DNA of 64,000 nucleotides from Natronohydrobacter sp. (GTDB lineage: Bacteria > Pseudomonadota > Alphaproteobacteria > Rhodobacterales > Rhodobacteraceae), in NCBI GenBank assembly GCA_030603695.1, contig JAUVXF010000001.1:186001-250000 (forward strand), read 5' to 3'. Each line of letters opens with the position of its first letter. The stretch's first letter is position 1. Below, in pieces: positions 54,376 through 62,572 of this stretch. The notes below the pieces were generated by a model. The model saw nothing but the letters and a program-made list of their open reading frames with translations, ran no database searches and had not been told where the DNA came from. Made by a program: the position numbers and the translations under genes.

Positions 54376-54705
54376 ATGGATGGGTTCGCCGCTTGGGTAA
54401 TCTGGGGGCTGATCGCGGCCGTGCTGCTGGCCGTGGAAATGGTGACTGTGGCCTATGTGGCGCTGGGCTTTGCCATTGGTGCGGGGGCAGTGGCGCTGGT
54501 GGTTTATTTTGCGCCGGGGCTGCATGTGTTTGTGCAGGCGCTGATCTGGGCGGGGATGGGGCTGGCCGTATGGCTGGCGCTGTCGCGCCGCAACACGGCC
54601 CGCCACAAGGCCCGGCCCGATATCAATGATTTCGATTCGCTGGATTCCCTGCCGCCAGAAGACCGCGCACGTCGCGCGGCGTTGCGCAAAGGGCAAGAGA
54701 AGTAA
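54376..54705 (+). CDS. NfeD-like membrane protein (short form)
   Basis: Protein of 109 residues with two to three hydrophobic segments (about 3-75) and a charged tail with DINDFDSLDSLPPEDRARR. It has no serine-protease part and is a partner of the SPFH protein. Short NfeD forms normally carry a C-terminal OB fold, which seems missing here, so this is a minimal version. Confidence 0.82.
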   Translation: MDGFAAWVIWGLIAAVLLAVEMVTVAYVALGFAIGAGAVALVVYFAPGLHVFVQALIWAGMGLAVWLALSRRNTARHKARPDINDFDSLDSLPPEDRARRAALRKGQEK

Positions 54706-54748
54706 GCCGCGCCCCCTGAACAAGGCCCAAGACGCGGCAAAAGCCCGG

Positions 54749-55765
54749 TCAGGCGTTATACAGCCCTTCATAAATCGGCATCAGGGTTTCGGTATCGAAT
54801 AGCGAGGATACCGATGTGCCTTTCCATGTGTTCAGAATGCCTTGGGCAAACATGGGCGCAGTGGGCACGATGCGGATATTCGGCGCGGCCTGCACGGCCT
54901 CTGTCGGCGCGATGGAATCGGTAATCACCAGCGATTTCATCACCGAATTTGTAATCCGTTCCACCGCCGGGCCGGACATGACGCCATGGGTGATATAGCT
55001 GTGCACCTCTGTTGCGCCCGCTTCAACCAGCACTTCGGCGGCTTTGCACAGGGTTCCGGCGGTATCGCAAATATCATCCACGATGATACAGATTTTGCCT
55101 GTCACTTCGCCGATCACTGTCATTTCCGCAATCTCGCCGGGTTTTTCGCGGCGTTTGTCCACGATCGCCAGCGCGCAGCCCACGCGCTTTGCCAGTTCGC
55201 GCGCGCGCGCAACCCCGCCCACATCGGGCGAGACGATGACAACATCTTGCAGCCGCCCCTTGAAATGGTGCTTCACATCCAGCGCGAAAACAGGCGCGGC
55301 ATATAGGTTATCCACGGGGATATCGAAAAACCCCTGAATTTGTGCGGCATGCAGATCGAGTGTCAGAATCCGCTCAATTCCGGCCTGCGAGATCATATTA
55401 GCCACCAGTTTCGCGGAAATCGGGGTGCGTGCCTTGGTACGCCGATCCTGCCGCGCATAGCCGAAATAGGGAATCACTGCCGTAATTCGCGCGGCGGAAG
55501 AGCGTTTCAGCGCATCTGCGATGATCAGCAATTCCATCAGATGATCATTTGCGGGCTTTGAGGTGGATTGGATGATGAACATATCCTCCCCCCGCACATT
55601 CTCATACACTTCTACAAACACTTCGCCGTCATTGAAGCGCTCTACCCGCGCGTCAACCAGCGAAACAGACATCCCCCGATGCAGCGACATGCGCCGCGCG
55701 ATGGCCTTGGCCAAGGGAATATTGGCATTGCCGGAAATAAGTTTGGGTTCCGCGCGGTCAAACAT
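54749..55765 (-). CDS. prs: Ribose-phosphate pyrophosphokinase
   Basis: Makes PRPP from ribose 5-phosphate and ATP for nucleotide, histidine and tryptophan synthesis. 338 residues from the ATG at 55765 (AAAGGATG upstream). Blocks: [38 protein letters not shown], the histidine-containing [25 protein letters not shown], and the PRPP-binding [13 protein letters not shown]. Stand-alone gene, convergent with nfeD. Confidence 0.95.
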   Translation of the reverse strand: MFDRAEPKLISGNANIPLAKAIARRMSLHRGMSVSLVDARVERFNDGEVFVEVYENVRGEDMFIIQSTSKPANDHLMELLIIADALKRSSAARITAVIPYFGYARQDRRTKARTPISAKLVANMISQAGIERILTLDLHAAQIQGFFDIPVDNLYAAPVFALDVKHHFKGRLQDVVIVSPDVGGVARARELAKRVGCALAIVDKRREKPGEIAEMTVIGEVTGKICIIVDDICDTAGTLCKAAEVLVEAGATEVHSYITHGVMSGPAVERITNSVMKSLVITDSIAPTEAVQAAPNIRIVPTAPMFAQGILNTWKGTSVSSLFDTETLMPIYEGLYNA

Positions 55766-55855
55766 CGGGGCATCCTTTGGGATTCGCATTGGTTGACACC
55801 GCTTATCACCCCGCTAACGTCTTGCAAACCTACAGCTTGCCCCTTGGAGTGCGCA

Positions 55856-56452
55856 ATGACCCATATTGATTACTATCTTAGCCCCGTCTCGCCCTGGACG
55901 CATATGGCGGGCGCGCGGCCTGATGCGATTGCCCGCGCGGCAGGGGCAAGCCTGCGCTATAAACCGCTGGATCCTGCGGCGCTGTTTCCGCGCACGGGCG
56001 GTTTGCTTCTGCCCCAACGGCATGAAAGCCGCCAAGCCTACCGCATGCAGGAACTTGCGCGCTGGGCCAAGCGTCTGGATATGCCCATCAACGTGAAACC
56101 CGCGTTTTTCCCCACCAATCCCGCGCCTGCCTCTTATGCGATTATCGCGGCGCAAGAAGCGGGGGGCGGGGATATGTGCGCGCTTGTCACCAGCATTACC
56201 CGCGCCTGCTGGGAAGAAGAGCGCAACATTGCCGAGGATGACGTGATCCGCGATTGCCTGTCGCGCGCGGGGTTTGATCCCAATCTGGCCTTTAGCGGCA
56301 TGTTGCAGGGCGCAGAGATTTACGCGCGCAATCTGGAAGATGCCCTTGCCGCGGGTGTATTCGGCGTGCCGTTTTTCACAGTGGGAGAGGCGAAATTCTG
56401 GGGCCAGGACAGGCTGGATTTTCTGGCAGAGCATCTGGGCGTTAGCATCTGA
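55856..56452 (+). CDS. 2-hydroxychromene-2-carboxylate isomerase-like DsbA-family protein
   Basis: Thioredoxin-fold protein of 198 residues. The active-site region is SPWTHM (12-17), with no CxxC, and the C-terminal block is GVPFFTVGEAKFWGQDRL, both typical of GSH-dependent HCCA isomerases (Kappa-GST relatives). Suggests aromatic breakdown or a detox isomerase. Followed by a strong terminator. Confidence 0.88.
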   Translation: MTHIDYYLSPVSPWTHMAGARPDAIARAAGASLRYKPLDPAALFPRTGGLLLPQRHESRQAYRMQELARWAKRLDMPINVKPAFFPTNPAPASYAIIAAQEAGGGDMCALVTSITRACWEEERNIAEDDVIRDCLSRAGFDPNLAFSGMLQGAEIYARNLEDALAAGVFGVPFFTVGEAKFWGQDRLDFLAEHLGVSI

Positions 56453-56456
56453 CATG

Positions 56457-56492
56457 AAAAAGCCCTGCATCTACAGGATGCAGGGCTTTTTT
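56457..56492. terminator. Bidirectional rho-independent terminator
   Basis: Nine-pair stem GCCCTGCAT/ATGCAGGGC around CTACAGG, preceded by A5 and followed by T6. Serves the isomerase gene on the plus strand and the convergent small gene on the minus strand. Confidence 0.93.
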
Positions 56493-56511
56493 CAGGTGCA
56501 GGATGCGGTGC

Positions 56512-56838
56512 TTATGCTGCTTCGGCCTCTGCCGCGGCAGCGGCATGGCGGCGTTCGCTTTCTTCGCGTGACAACGCCACAGAGGTGCGCACGCCTTTTG
56601 AAACGAAATCCATCAGCCCAGCGACAACACGCTCATTCGGGTCGATCCCTGCGCAGCTAAGCACTTCGCGGCCATCGCGCGAGCGTGCCCAGCGGGCAAT
56701 CTGCTCTGGCCCATTGCCGTATTTCTTGTCATCAGCAATCGCGTCATCCAGCGCAGCCAGCACCACTGCGGCAAACAGCTTGCGGGCGCGGGCGCCTTGC
56801 TCATGCGTGAAAGCTGTTCCATCTGCTGCGTCAAACAT
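56512..56838 (-). CDS. Conserved small protein, probably DUF6280
   Basis: Protein of 108 residues, mostly alpha-helical by composition, with the block ARKLFAAVVLAALDDAIADDKKYGNGPEQIARWARSRDGREVL. It resembles a Rhodobacterales small-protein family (I think DUF6280). The ATG at 56838 has AAAGGA in front; the longer TTG start is less likely. The Ala/Glu-rich tail is charged. Unknown function; divergent from efp. Confidence 0.7.
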   Translation of the reverse strand: MFDAADGTAFTHEQGARARKLFAAVVLAALDDAIADDKKYGNGPEQIARWARSRDGREVLSCAGIDPNERVVAGLMDFVSKGVRTSVALSREESERRHAAAAAEAEAA

Positions 56839-57058
56839 TTCCAAGTCCTTTTATTCTTGCTCTTGCATTCGCCGGTCGGGCCTGCATACGCCCTTTGCCG
56901 GTTGATTCGCTACACCACCAACGCATAACACCTATGCGCACAGTGCATATCGCCCATTTTTTGCGCAAAACACGGCTGTGCAACCTGTTCTTGCGCCCTT
57001 CCGATCACCGCGATATAGGAAGGCGCGCAAAAACATCAAGATTTCAGCAAGGTTTCTC

Positions 57059-57622
57059 ATGCCCAAGATCAACGGTAACGAAATTCGTCCCGGCAATGTG
57101 CTGGAACATGATGGCGGGCTTTGGGCCGCAGTCAAGGTAAGCCATGTCAAGCCCGGCAAGGGCGGGGCATTCGCACAGGTGGAAATGAAAAACCTGCGCG
57201 ACGGGCGCAAGCTGAACGAGCGCTTCCGCTCTGAGGACAAGGTAGAGCGCGTGCGGCTGGAGCAGAAAGACCAGCAATTCCTGTATGAAACCGATGGCCG
57301 TCTGGTTGTCATGGACATGCAGACATATGAACAGGTTGAACTGGACGCAGAAATTCTGGGTGATCGCCGCCCCTTCCTGCAAGACGGGATGACGGTAACG
57401 GTGGAATATTACGGCGAAGAGGCCCTGAATATCAGCCTGCCGCAAAAAGTGGTGTGCAAGGTTGTCGAGACAGAGCCAGTTGTCAAAGGCCAGACTGCCG
57501 CCAACAGCTACAAGCCTGCTGTGCTGGACAATGGCGTGCGCGTTCTGGTGCCGCCCTTTGTCGGGCCAGATGAAGATATCGTGGTAAATACCGAAACATT
57601 CGAGTATTCCGAGCGCGCCTGA
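57059..57622 (+). CDS. efp: Elongation factor P
   Basis: Rescues ribosomes stalled at polyproline. 187 residues, normal length, three OB-type domains. The tip lysine is at 34 in KPGKGGAF, the position modified in bacteria. The gene has a 220-base upstream stretch without a gene. The ATG at 57059 is clear by family length although the site in front (AAGG) is weak. Confidence 0.96.
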   Translation: MPKINGNEIRPGNVLEHDGGLWAAVKVSHVKPGKGGAFAQVEMKNLRDGRKLNERFRSEDKVERVRLEQKDQQFLYETDGRLVVMDMQTYEQVELDAEILGDRRPFLQDGMTVTVEYYGEEALNISLPQKVVCKVVETEPVVKGQTAANSYKPAVLDNGVRVLVPPFVGPDEDIVVNTETFEYSERA

Positions 57623-57628
57623 TAAATC

Positions 57629-57677
57629 GGGCAACTCACGCGATTGTTGTTGCCCCGCCAGCGCTTGCTGGCTTATC
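57629..57677 (+). terminator. Hairpins after efp
   Basis: GGGCAAC/GTTGCCC (about 57629-57655) and CCAGC-GCTT-GCTGG (about 57658-57672) are dyads after the efp stop. They lack a T-run, so they may end or protect the efp message. Confidence 0.35.
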
Positions 57678-57709
57678 CACGGTCTCGGAAATGACTGATG
57701 GAGACGCAG

Positions 57710-58918
57710 ATGTGCCGCGTTCTTGCCGCCCTTGCCCTAGCCCTTGCGCCTCAGATCGCGGGGGCGCAAGCGGATGCGGTGCGGCTGGTCTGGGATCGGG
57801 CAGCGGCCAGCCAAGCTGAAACCGTTCTTGTGTTGCGCGATGTGGAAGGGGCGGCGCTGATGACCTTGCGCAACCCCGTTGCCACCGGGGCGCAAGCGGA
57901 TTCTTTCACATTGCCGCCAATCCCCCGCGCCGCAACAGATGTGCAAGCCGGGCTGATAGAGGCCGGGCGCGTGGTGCTGCAAAGCCCGCTGCTGCCATTG
58001 GCCGACCGGGCTGTGGCCGGGTTTGAACTGGGATTGCGCGCCAGTCTGGCTGTTGGTTTTCAGGATCTCTGGGCCTGTGATGACGGGCAAGAGGTGCAGG
58101 TCACCCACCGCAGCGATGGAATATATCTGCGCCACCCCGCCGCCGAGGCCGCTTTGGCGCGCCAAGATGATGGTGGCTATCTGTCGCAAACCGGCCTTGC
58201 CTTTCGCAGAGAGGGCAACAGCGCCGCGCTGGCGCTGCCGGATATGGCCCCGATCACCTGCCAGCCTGCCCTGTTCCGCCCGGTTTTGCCCCTGACGGCA
58301 GAGGCCCAAGATGCCAGTTGGGCCGTGGCACTCACCCCCGAAGAGGCGCTGATTACCCTGCCGGGGCTGGCCGCAGAGGCGCTTGCAACCTCTGGCCTGA
58401 TTGTTACAGCGCGGCGCGATGGCGAAATCGCCCTGCGCGGTGGCCCCTTGCAGATTGCCTTTGCGCAGGCGCATTGCCGGATAGACGGGCGGGATTTGCT
58501 GCATCCGCTGGCGGTAAGGCTGGTGTTGCAAGGTATCACGCGGGCGGAGGGGTGTGCGGGCGCGCCCCTGTCGCTGCTGGAGGGCAAAAGCTGGAAAGTG
58601 AGCAGCATTTTCGGCCTGCCCCTGATCGCGGTTGAGGGGAAATCGCCGGAAATCACCTTGCAGATCGCAGAAGGCCAGATATCCGGGCGCGGCACATGCA
58701 ACCGCTATCTGGGCACAGCGCGCACCGATGCCGGGCAGCTGCGCTTTGCAGATTTGGGCACAACCCGGATTGCCTGCCCGCAAAGCCTGCAAAATCTGGA
58801 ATTGCGCTATCTGGATGCGCTGGAGGTGGCCACCGGTTTTGATATCAGCCGCAATGGCATGCTGATCTTGCGTGCAGGCCCTATTCCGGTTCTGACAGCG
58901 CAGAGGCGCGCGCCCTAA
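57710..58918 (+). CDS. Exported META-domain protein
   Basis: Protein of 402 residues with signal peptide (about 1-20, AGA/QA) and a META/HslJ-type domain in the C-terminal quarter (about 300-395; SWKVSSIFGLPLIAVEGKSPEITL, GTCNRYLGTA and RIACPQSLQNLE). The middle part resembles no domain I recognise. The ATG at 57710 has GGAG eight bases upstream; an ATG four codons earlier is possible. Second META protein in the window, after the one at 43992. Confidence 0.75.
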   Translation: MCRVLAALALALAPQIAGAQADAVRLVWDRAAASQAETVLVLRDVEGAALMTLRNPVATGAQADSFTLPPIPRAATDVQAGLIEAGRVVLQSPLLPLADRAVAGFELGLRASLAVGFQDLWACDDGQEVQVTHRSDGIYLRHPAAEAALARQDDGGYLSQTGLAFRREGNSAALALPDMAPITCQPALFRPVLPLTAEAQDASWAVALTPEEALITLPGLAAEALATSGLIVTARRDGEIALRGGPLQIAFAQAHCRIDGRDLLHPLAVRLVLQGITRAEGCAGAPLSLLEGKSWKVSSIFGLPLIAVEGKSPEITLQIAEGQISGRGTCNRYLGTARTDAGQLRFADLGTTRIACPQSLQNLELRYLDALEVATGFDISRNGMLILRAGPIPVLTAQRRAP

Positions 58919-58980
58919 GCCTGCGCAGTTTTGCGCCTTTCGGGTTGCGCAAGATACATGTTTTCGCGTAAGCCCCTGTC

Positions 58981-59045
58981 AACTCGCATGGACCCGGTGC
59001 AATTCCGGGTGGCTCTTTCGGCCGCCTATCCGCCGAATAACCTGA
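58981..59045 (+). ncRNA. Structured leader of the SulP operon, sul1-like RNA candidate
   Basis: Upstream of the SulP gene. Stem ACCCGG (58992-58997) with CCGGGT (59005-59010) around loop TGCAATT, then a GGC-rich second stem region (59011-59034, GGCTCTTTCGGCC, GCCTATCCGCC). A conserved RNA motif called sul1 is known upstream of sulfate-transporter-like genes in alphaproteobacteria; I recall the context, not the consensus, so the identity is provisional. Confidence 0.4.
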
Positions 59046-59105
59046 ATAAACACCATGAAACCCGGCGCGCTGCCTGTCAGCCATAGCCGGTCAGGGACAT
59101 TTTAC

Positions 59106-60596
59106 ATGATTTCACTAAATGCGTATCGCGCGCAGTGGTTTGCCAATCCGCGCGGTGATCTGATTTCGGGGCTGGTTGTTGCACTTGCGCTTATTCCCGA
59201 AGCGATTGCCTTTTCCCTTATCGCGGGGGTTGATCCCAAAGTGGGGCTATATGCCAGCTTTTCCATTGCGGTTCTGATTGCGTTTACGGGTGGCAGGCCG
59301 GGGATGATATCGGCGGCCACTGCCGCCACGGCTGTGCTGATGGTGACGCTGGTGCGCGATTACGGGCTGGAATATCTGCTTGCCGCCACAGTGCTGGCGG
59401 GGCTGTTGCAGATCGGGGCGGGGCTGCTGAAGCTGGGCTTTGTGATGCGCTATGTCTCTAAATCCGTGATGACGGGGTTTGTGAATGCGCTGGCCATCCT
59501 GATCTTTCTGGCGCAGCTGCCCGAACTCGATCCGCGCGAGGTGCCATTTATCACGTATGTTCTGGTGGCTGTGGGTTTGGGGATCATCTATGGCCTGCCC
59601 TTGCTGACAAAGGCCATCCCCTCGCCCTTGGTGACAATCGTGGTGCTGACGATTGTTGTGATCGCGCTGGGGCTGGATGTGCGCACCGTGGGCGATATGG
59701 GCGAATTGCCCGATACTTTGCCCGTATTCCTGATCCCGAACATCCCGCTTACCTTTGAAACGCTGATGATCATTCTGCCCTATTCGATGGCGATTGCTGT
59801 GGTTGGCCTGCTGGAAAGCCTGATGACCCAGAATATCGTGGATGATCTGACCGACACGCGCTCTGACCGCAATCAGGAATGTATCGGACAGGGGATTTCC
59901 AACACCGCCACAGGCTTTATTGGTGGCATGGCGGGCTGTGCGATGATCGGGCAAAGCATTATCAACATCAAATCCGGCGGGCGGGGGCGGTTGTCGTGCT
60001 TTGCGGCGGGCGTGTATCTGCTGTTCCTGATTCTGGTGCTGGGTGATCTTGTCAAACAAATTCCCATGGCGGCGCTGGTGGCTGTTATGATCATGGTATC
60101 TATCGGCACATTTTCGTGGTCATCCATCACGGCGCTGAAAACGCATCCGCGTTCCAGTTCCATCGTGATGATCGCAACTGTGGTGACAGTGGTTTACACC
60201 CATAACCTTGCCATCGGCGTGCTAGTGGGGGTGCTGCTGTCTGGCATTTTCTTTGCCGGCAAGATTGCGCAGCTATTCACCATGCGCAGCGAGATTTCCA
60301 AAGATGGGCGCACCCGCACCTATACTGTGGAAGGCCAGCTATTCTATGGCTCGGTAGAGGATTTCATGGCTGCGTTCGATTTCCGCGAAACGCTGGACAA
60401 GGTGATCATAGATATCAGCCGCGCGCATATCTGGGATATCTCTGCGGTGCAGGCGCTGGATATGGCCATCCTGAAATTCCGCCGCGATGGCGCCGAGGTG
60501 GATGTGATTGGCATGAATGCCGCCTCTGAAACCATCGTTGACAAGCTGGCCATCCATGACAAGCCGGGCGCGATGGACAAACTGCTGTCGCATTGA
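59106..60596 (+). CDS. SulP-family anion transporter with STAS domain
   Basis: Anion transporter or exchanger (sulfate, bicarbonate or similar) of 496 residues. About 10-12 hydrophobic segments with the SulP blocks [25 protein letters not shown] (about 25-50) and [25 protein letters not shown], followed by a cytoplasmic STAS domain (about 400-496). ATG at 59106 after GGGACATTTTAC, a weak site. Operon with a universal stress protein 14 bases later; a structured leader sits upstream. Confidence 0.93.
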   Translation: MISLNAYRAQWFANPRGDLISGLVVALALIPEAIAFSLIAGVDPKVGLYASFSIAVLIAFTGGRPGMISAATAATAVLMVTLVRDYGLEYLLAATVLAGLLQIGAGLLKLGFVMRYVSKSVMTGFVNALAILIFLAQLPELDPREVPFITYVLVAVGLGIIYGLPLLTKAIPSPLVTIVVLTIVVIALGLDVRTVGDMGELPDTLPVFLIPNIPLTFETLMIILPYSMAIAVVGLLESLMTQNIVDDLTDTRSDRNQECIGQGISNTATGFIGGMAGCAMIGQSIINIKSGGRGRLSCFAAGVYLLFLILVLGDLVKQIPMAALVAVMIMVSIGTFSWSSITALKTHPRSSSIVMIATVVTVVYTHNLAIGVLVGVLLSGIFFAGKIAQLFTMRSEISKDGRTRTYTVEGQLFYGSVEDFMAAFDFRETLDKVIIDISRAHIWDISAVQALDMAILKFRRDGAEVDVIGMNAASETIVDKLAIHDKPGAMDKLLSH

Positions 60597-60610
60597 AGGG
60601 GGGCAAGACC

Positions 60611-61474
60611 ATGACAGAACACCCGCAAAAGATTGTGGCCCTTGTGGATGGCTCCATCTATTCCGCCAGTCTGTGCGAGCATGCGGCGTGGGTGTCGCAG
60701 CGCACCGATGCGCCGGTGGAAGTGATGCATGTGCTTGGCCGCCGCGATGCACCCGACAGGGCAGATTTTTCCGGCACGATTGCGCTGGGCGCGCGCTCTG
60801 CCCTGCTGGAAGAATTGGCCACGCTGGATGCCGCGCGCGCCAAGCTTGTCAGCCAGCGGGGCCGCGCCATTTTGGAAGATGCCCGCGCCATTCTGGACAA
60901 GGCTGGCGTGACAGAGATTAGCACCCGCCTGCGCCAAGGTGATATTGTAGAGGCGATTTCCGAGATAGAAGCAGATGCGCGCCTTATCATGATCGGCAAG
61001 CGCGGAGAGGCTGCGGATTTCGCCAAGGGCCATCTGGGTTCTAATCTGGAACGGATTATCCGCGCCAGCCGCAAGCCGGTTTTCGTGGCCGCGCGCGCGT
61101 TCAAGCCTATTTCGCGGGTGCTGGTGGCCTATGATGGCGGTGTGTCTGCCATGAAAGCGGTGGATCACATCGCGCGCAGCCCGCTATTTGCGGGGTTGGC
61201 TGTGCATGTGGCCACAGTGGGCAGCGCCACGCCAGAGGTGAAAAAGGGGCTGGAAAATGCCCAAGCGCTTTTGCAGGGTGCGGGGCTGGAGGTGGAAACC
61301 TCTATCCTGCCCGGCCAGCCCGAAACCGCCCTGAGCAAGCTGATAGAGGACGCGCAAATAGATCTGCTGGTGATGGGCGCTTATGGGCATTCGCGCATTC
61401 GCAGCCTGATTATCGGCTCTACTACCACGGCCATGATCCAATCTTGCAAGGTTCCTGTGGTGCTGATGCGCTAG
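60611..61474 (+). CDS. Universal stress protein, tandem UspA domains
   Basis: Protein of 287 residues with two Usp domains (about 8-150 and 160-287). The ATP-binding pattern G-2x-G-9x-GS is seen as GKRGEAADFAKGHLGS in the first and GAYGHSRIRSLIIGST in the second. The ATG at 60611 is preferred over a TTG six codons upstream. Directly downstream of the SulP gene; the two are probably co-expressed, and the Usp may control transport under stress. Confidence 0.92.
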   Translation: MTEHPQKIVALVDGSIYSASLCEHAAWVSQRTDAPVEVMHVLGRRDAPDRADFSGTIALGARSALLEELATLDAARAKLVSQRGRAILEDARAILDKAGVTEISTRLRQGDIVEAISEIEADARLIMIGKRGEAADFAKGHLGSNLERIIRASRKPVFVAARAFKPISRVLVAYDGGVSAMKAVDHIARSPLFAGLAVHVATVGSATPEVKKGLENAQALLQGAGLEVETSILPGQPETALSKLIEDAQIDLLVMGAYGHSRIRSLIIGSTTTAMIQSCKVPVVLMR

Positions 61475-61544
61475 GGCGCTGCGCGTAGGATAAGGGCGCC
61501 AAGGGTTTTGAAGGAGCGCCAAGCGCGCAATCAAGGGCTTTAGC

Positions 61545-61688
61545 CCGCCGCGCATCGCCGGGCCGCCGCCCGGCACGGCGATTTGGCTGCAACCTGCGCA
61601 TAGCTTCAGTTTCGTTCGGACTTTGCCGCCATAAAGCGCTTAGCCTCAACGCCAGATCGCCGCACCGCGGCCCAGCGCTGCGCGGCTT
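61545..61688 (+). repeat. Copy A of a dispersed intergenic repeat (core 144 bp)
   Basis: Shared core starts CCGCCGCGCATCGCCGGG and ends GCGCTGCGCGGCTT. Against copy B at 61804-61947 I see just two base differences, near positions 24 and 48 of the core. A less similar left flank (61526-61544) also aligns. Short reading frames across it look spurious. Confidence 0.9.
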
Positions 61689-61756
61689 GTCTTTCTGCTC
61701 CGTCATTGGCGAAGGGCTGGATATCATGTGCAGGGTGGCGGGCGGATTTGTGGGGT

Positions 61757-61949
61757 GGCGCATCGCTTGGCCCCCTCACCAGGCGCGGGGTCAAGGCCGA
61801 AGGCCGCCGCGCATCGCCGGGCCGCCCCCCGGCACGGCGATTTGGCTGCACCCTGCGCATAGCTTCAGTTTCGTTCGGACTTTGCCGCCATAAAGCGCTT
61901 AGCCTCAACGCCAGATCGCCGCACCGCGGCCCAGCGCTGCGCGGCTTTG
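61757..61949 (+). repeat. Copy B of the dispersed repeat (full length ~190 bp)
   Basis: Core 61804-61947 plus a left flank with GCGCATCGCTTGGCCCC and TCAAGGCCGAAGGCC that also matches copy C (49188-49384, inverted). The left half contains a G+C-rich dyad (GCCGGGCCGCC next to CCCGGC). No flanking duplication is obvious. Confidence 0.9.
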
Positions 61950-61987
61950 CGAATCTCCCCGCACCCCAAGGTGCGGGGCAAGCGCCG

Positions 61988-62458
61988 TTAGAATACGGGT
62001 TGCGTGCCGGTTTCTTTCACCGCTTCCATCACCACATGCGTAGAGGTGGAGGTGATATGCGGCAGGCCAGAGATATGTTCGGCCAGCACCCGACGGTAAG
62101 AGGCTATATCGCGGCTGCGCACCTTCAGCAGGTAATCAAACGACCCCGCAATCAGGTGGCATTCCTCTATTTCCGGCACATTGCGCACAGCGGCATTGAA
62201 CGCACGCAAGGCCATTTCCCGCGTATCGGATAATTTGATCTCGACAAAGGCGATATGAGATGCGTCTATCTGGGTGGGATCAATCAGCGCGCGATAGCCG
62301 ATAATCACGCCTTCCGCTTCCAGCCGCCGCAACCGGGCCTGTGTGGGCGATTTTGTCAGCCCGATTCGGTTGGCCAGTTCGGTAACACTCACGCGGCCAT
62401 CTATGGCCAACTGGCGCAAGATTGCGTGATCGAAACTATCCATGTGGAACTGGGCCAT
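61988..62458 (-). CDS. putR: Lrp/AsnC-family regulator, probable PutR
   Basis: Regulator of 156 residues. HTH (about 20-45, GRVSVTELANRIGLTKSPTQARLRRLEAEGVI) and a C-terminal RAM effector-binding domain. The ATG at 62458 follows GGCAGGAAA and gives family length; the longer frame from 62572 is a non-coding leader. Divergent from putA, which PutR activates in response to proline in related bacteria. Confidence 0.9.
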   Translation of the reverse strand: MAQFHMDSFDHAILRQLAIDGRVSVTELANRIGLTKSPTQARLRRLEAEGVIIGYRALIDPTQIDASHIAFVEIKLSDTREMALRAFNAAVRNVPEIEECHLIAGSFDYLLKVRSRDIASYRRVLAEHISGLPHITSTSTHVVMEAVKETGTQPVF

Positions 62459-62462
62459 TTTC

Positions 62463-62518
62463 CTGCCTTTATTAAGTTGGCTAGTCATATTGGCTGTTAT
62501 TTTAGCAAAATAAGGCAG
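62463..62518. promoter_or_regulatory. Nested dyads in the putR-putA divergent region
   Basis: CTGCCTTTATT (62463-62473) is nearly the complement of AATAAGGCAG (62509-62518), spaced about 35 bases; inside lies the perfect AT-rich dyad TATTTT-AGC-AAAATA (62498-62512). AT-rich multiple sites are usual for Lrp-type regulators. Confidence 0.5.
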
Positions 62519-62572
62519 AATGCAACTGCAATTTCTGCGATTATCGGCGTATCTTCCTGTAGGGGTTTGCAT

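Larger units (their letters stand above)
61475..61987. other. 513-bp gene-free region holding two tandem repeat copies
   Basis: Between usp and putR. It holds repeat copies A and B about 116 bases apart in the same orientation. Between them is a stretch (61689-61756) without repeats. Open frames here, such as 61706-62233 plus, have no supporting signals and just read through the repeats. Confidence 0.6.

Noticed and set aside
58992..59010. tRNA T-arm-like text (GGTGCAATTCCGGG) upstream of the SulP gene
   Set aside because: No acceptor, D or anticodon arms can be folded around it, so it is a leader hairpin and not a tRNA.
61687..62233. Short frames across the intergenic repeats that read as plausible small proteins
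   Set aside because: They lie inside the repeat copies and have no start signals; the same kind of peptide text appears in each copy.
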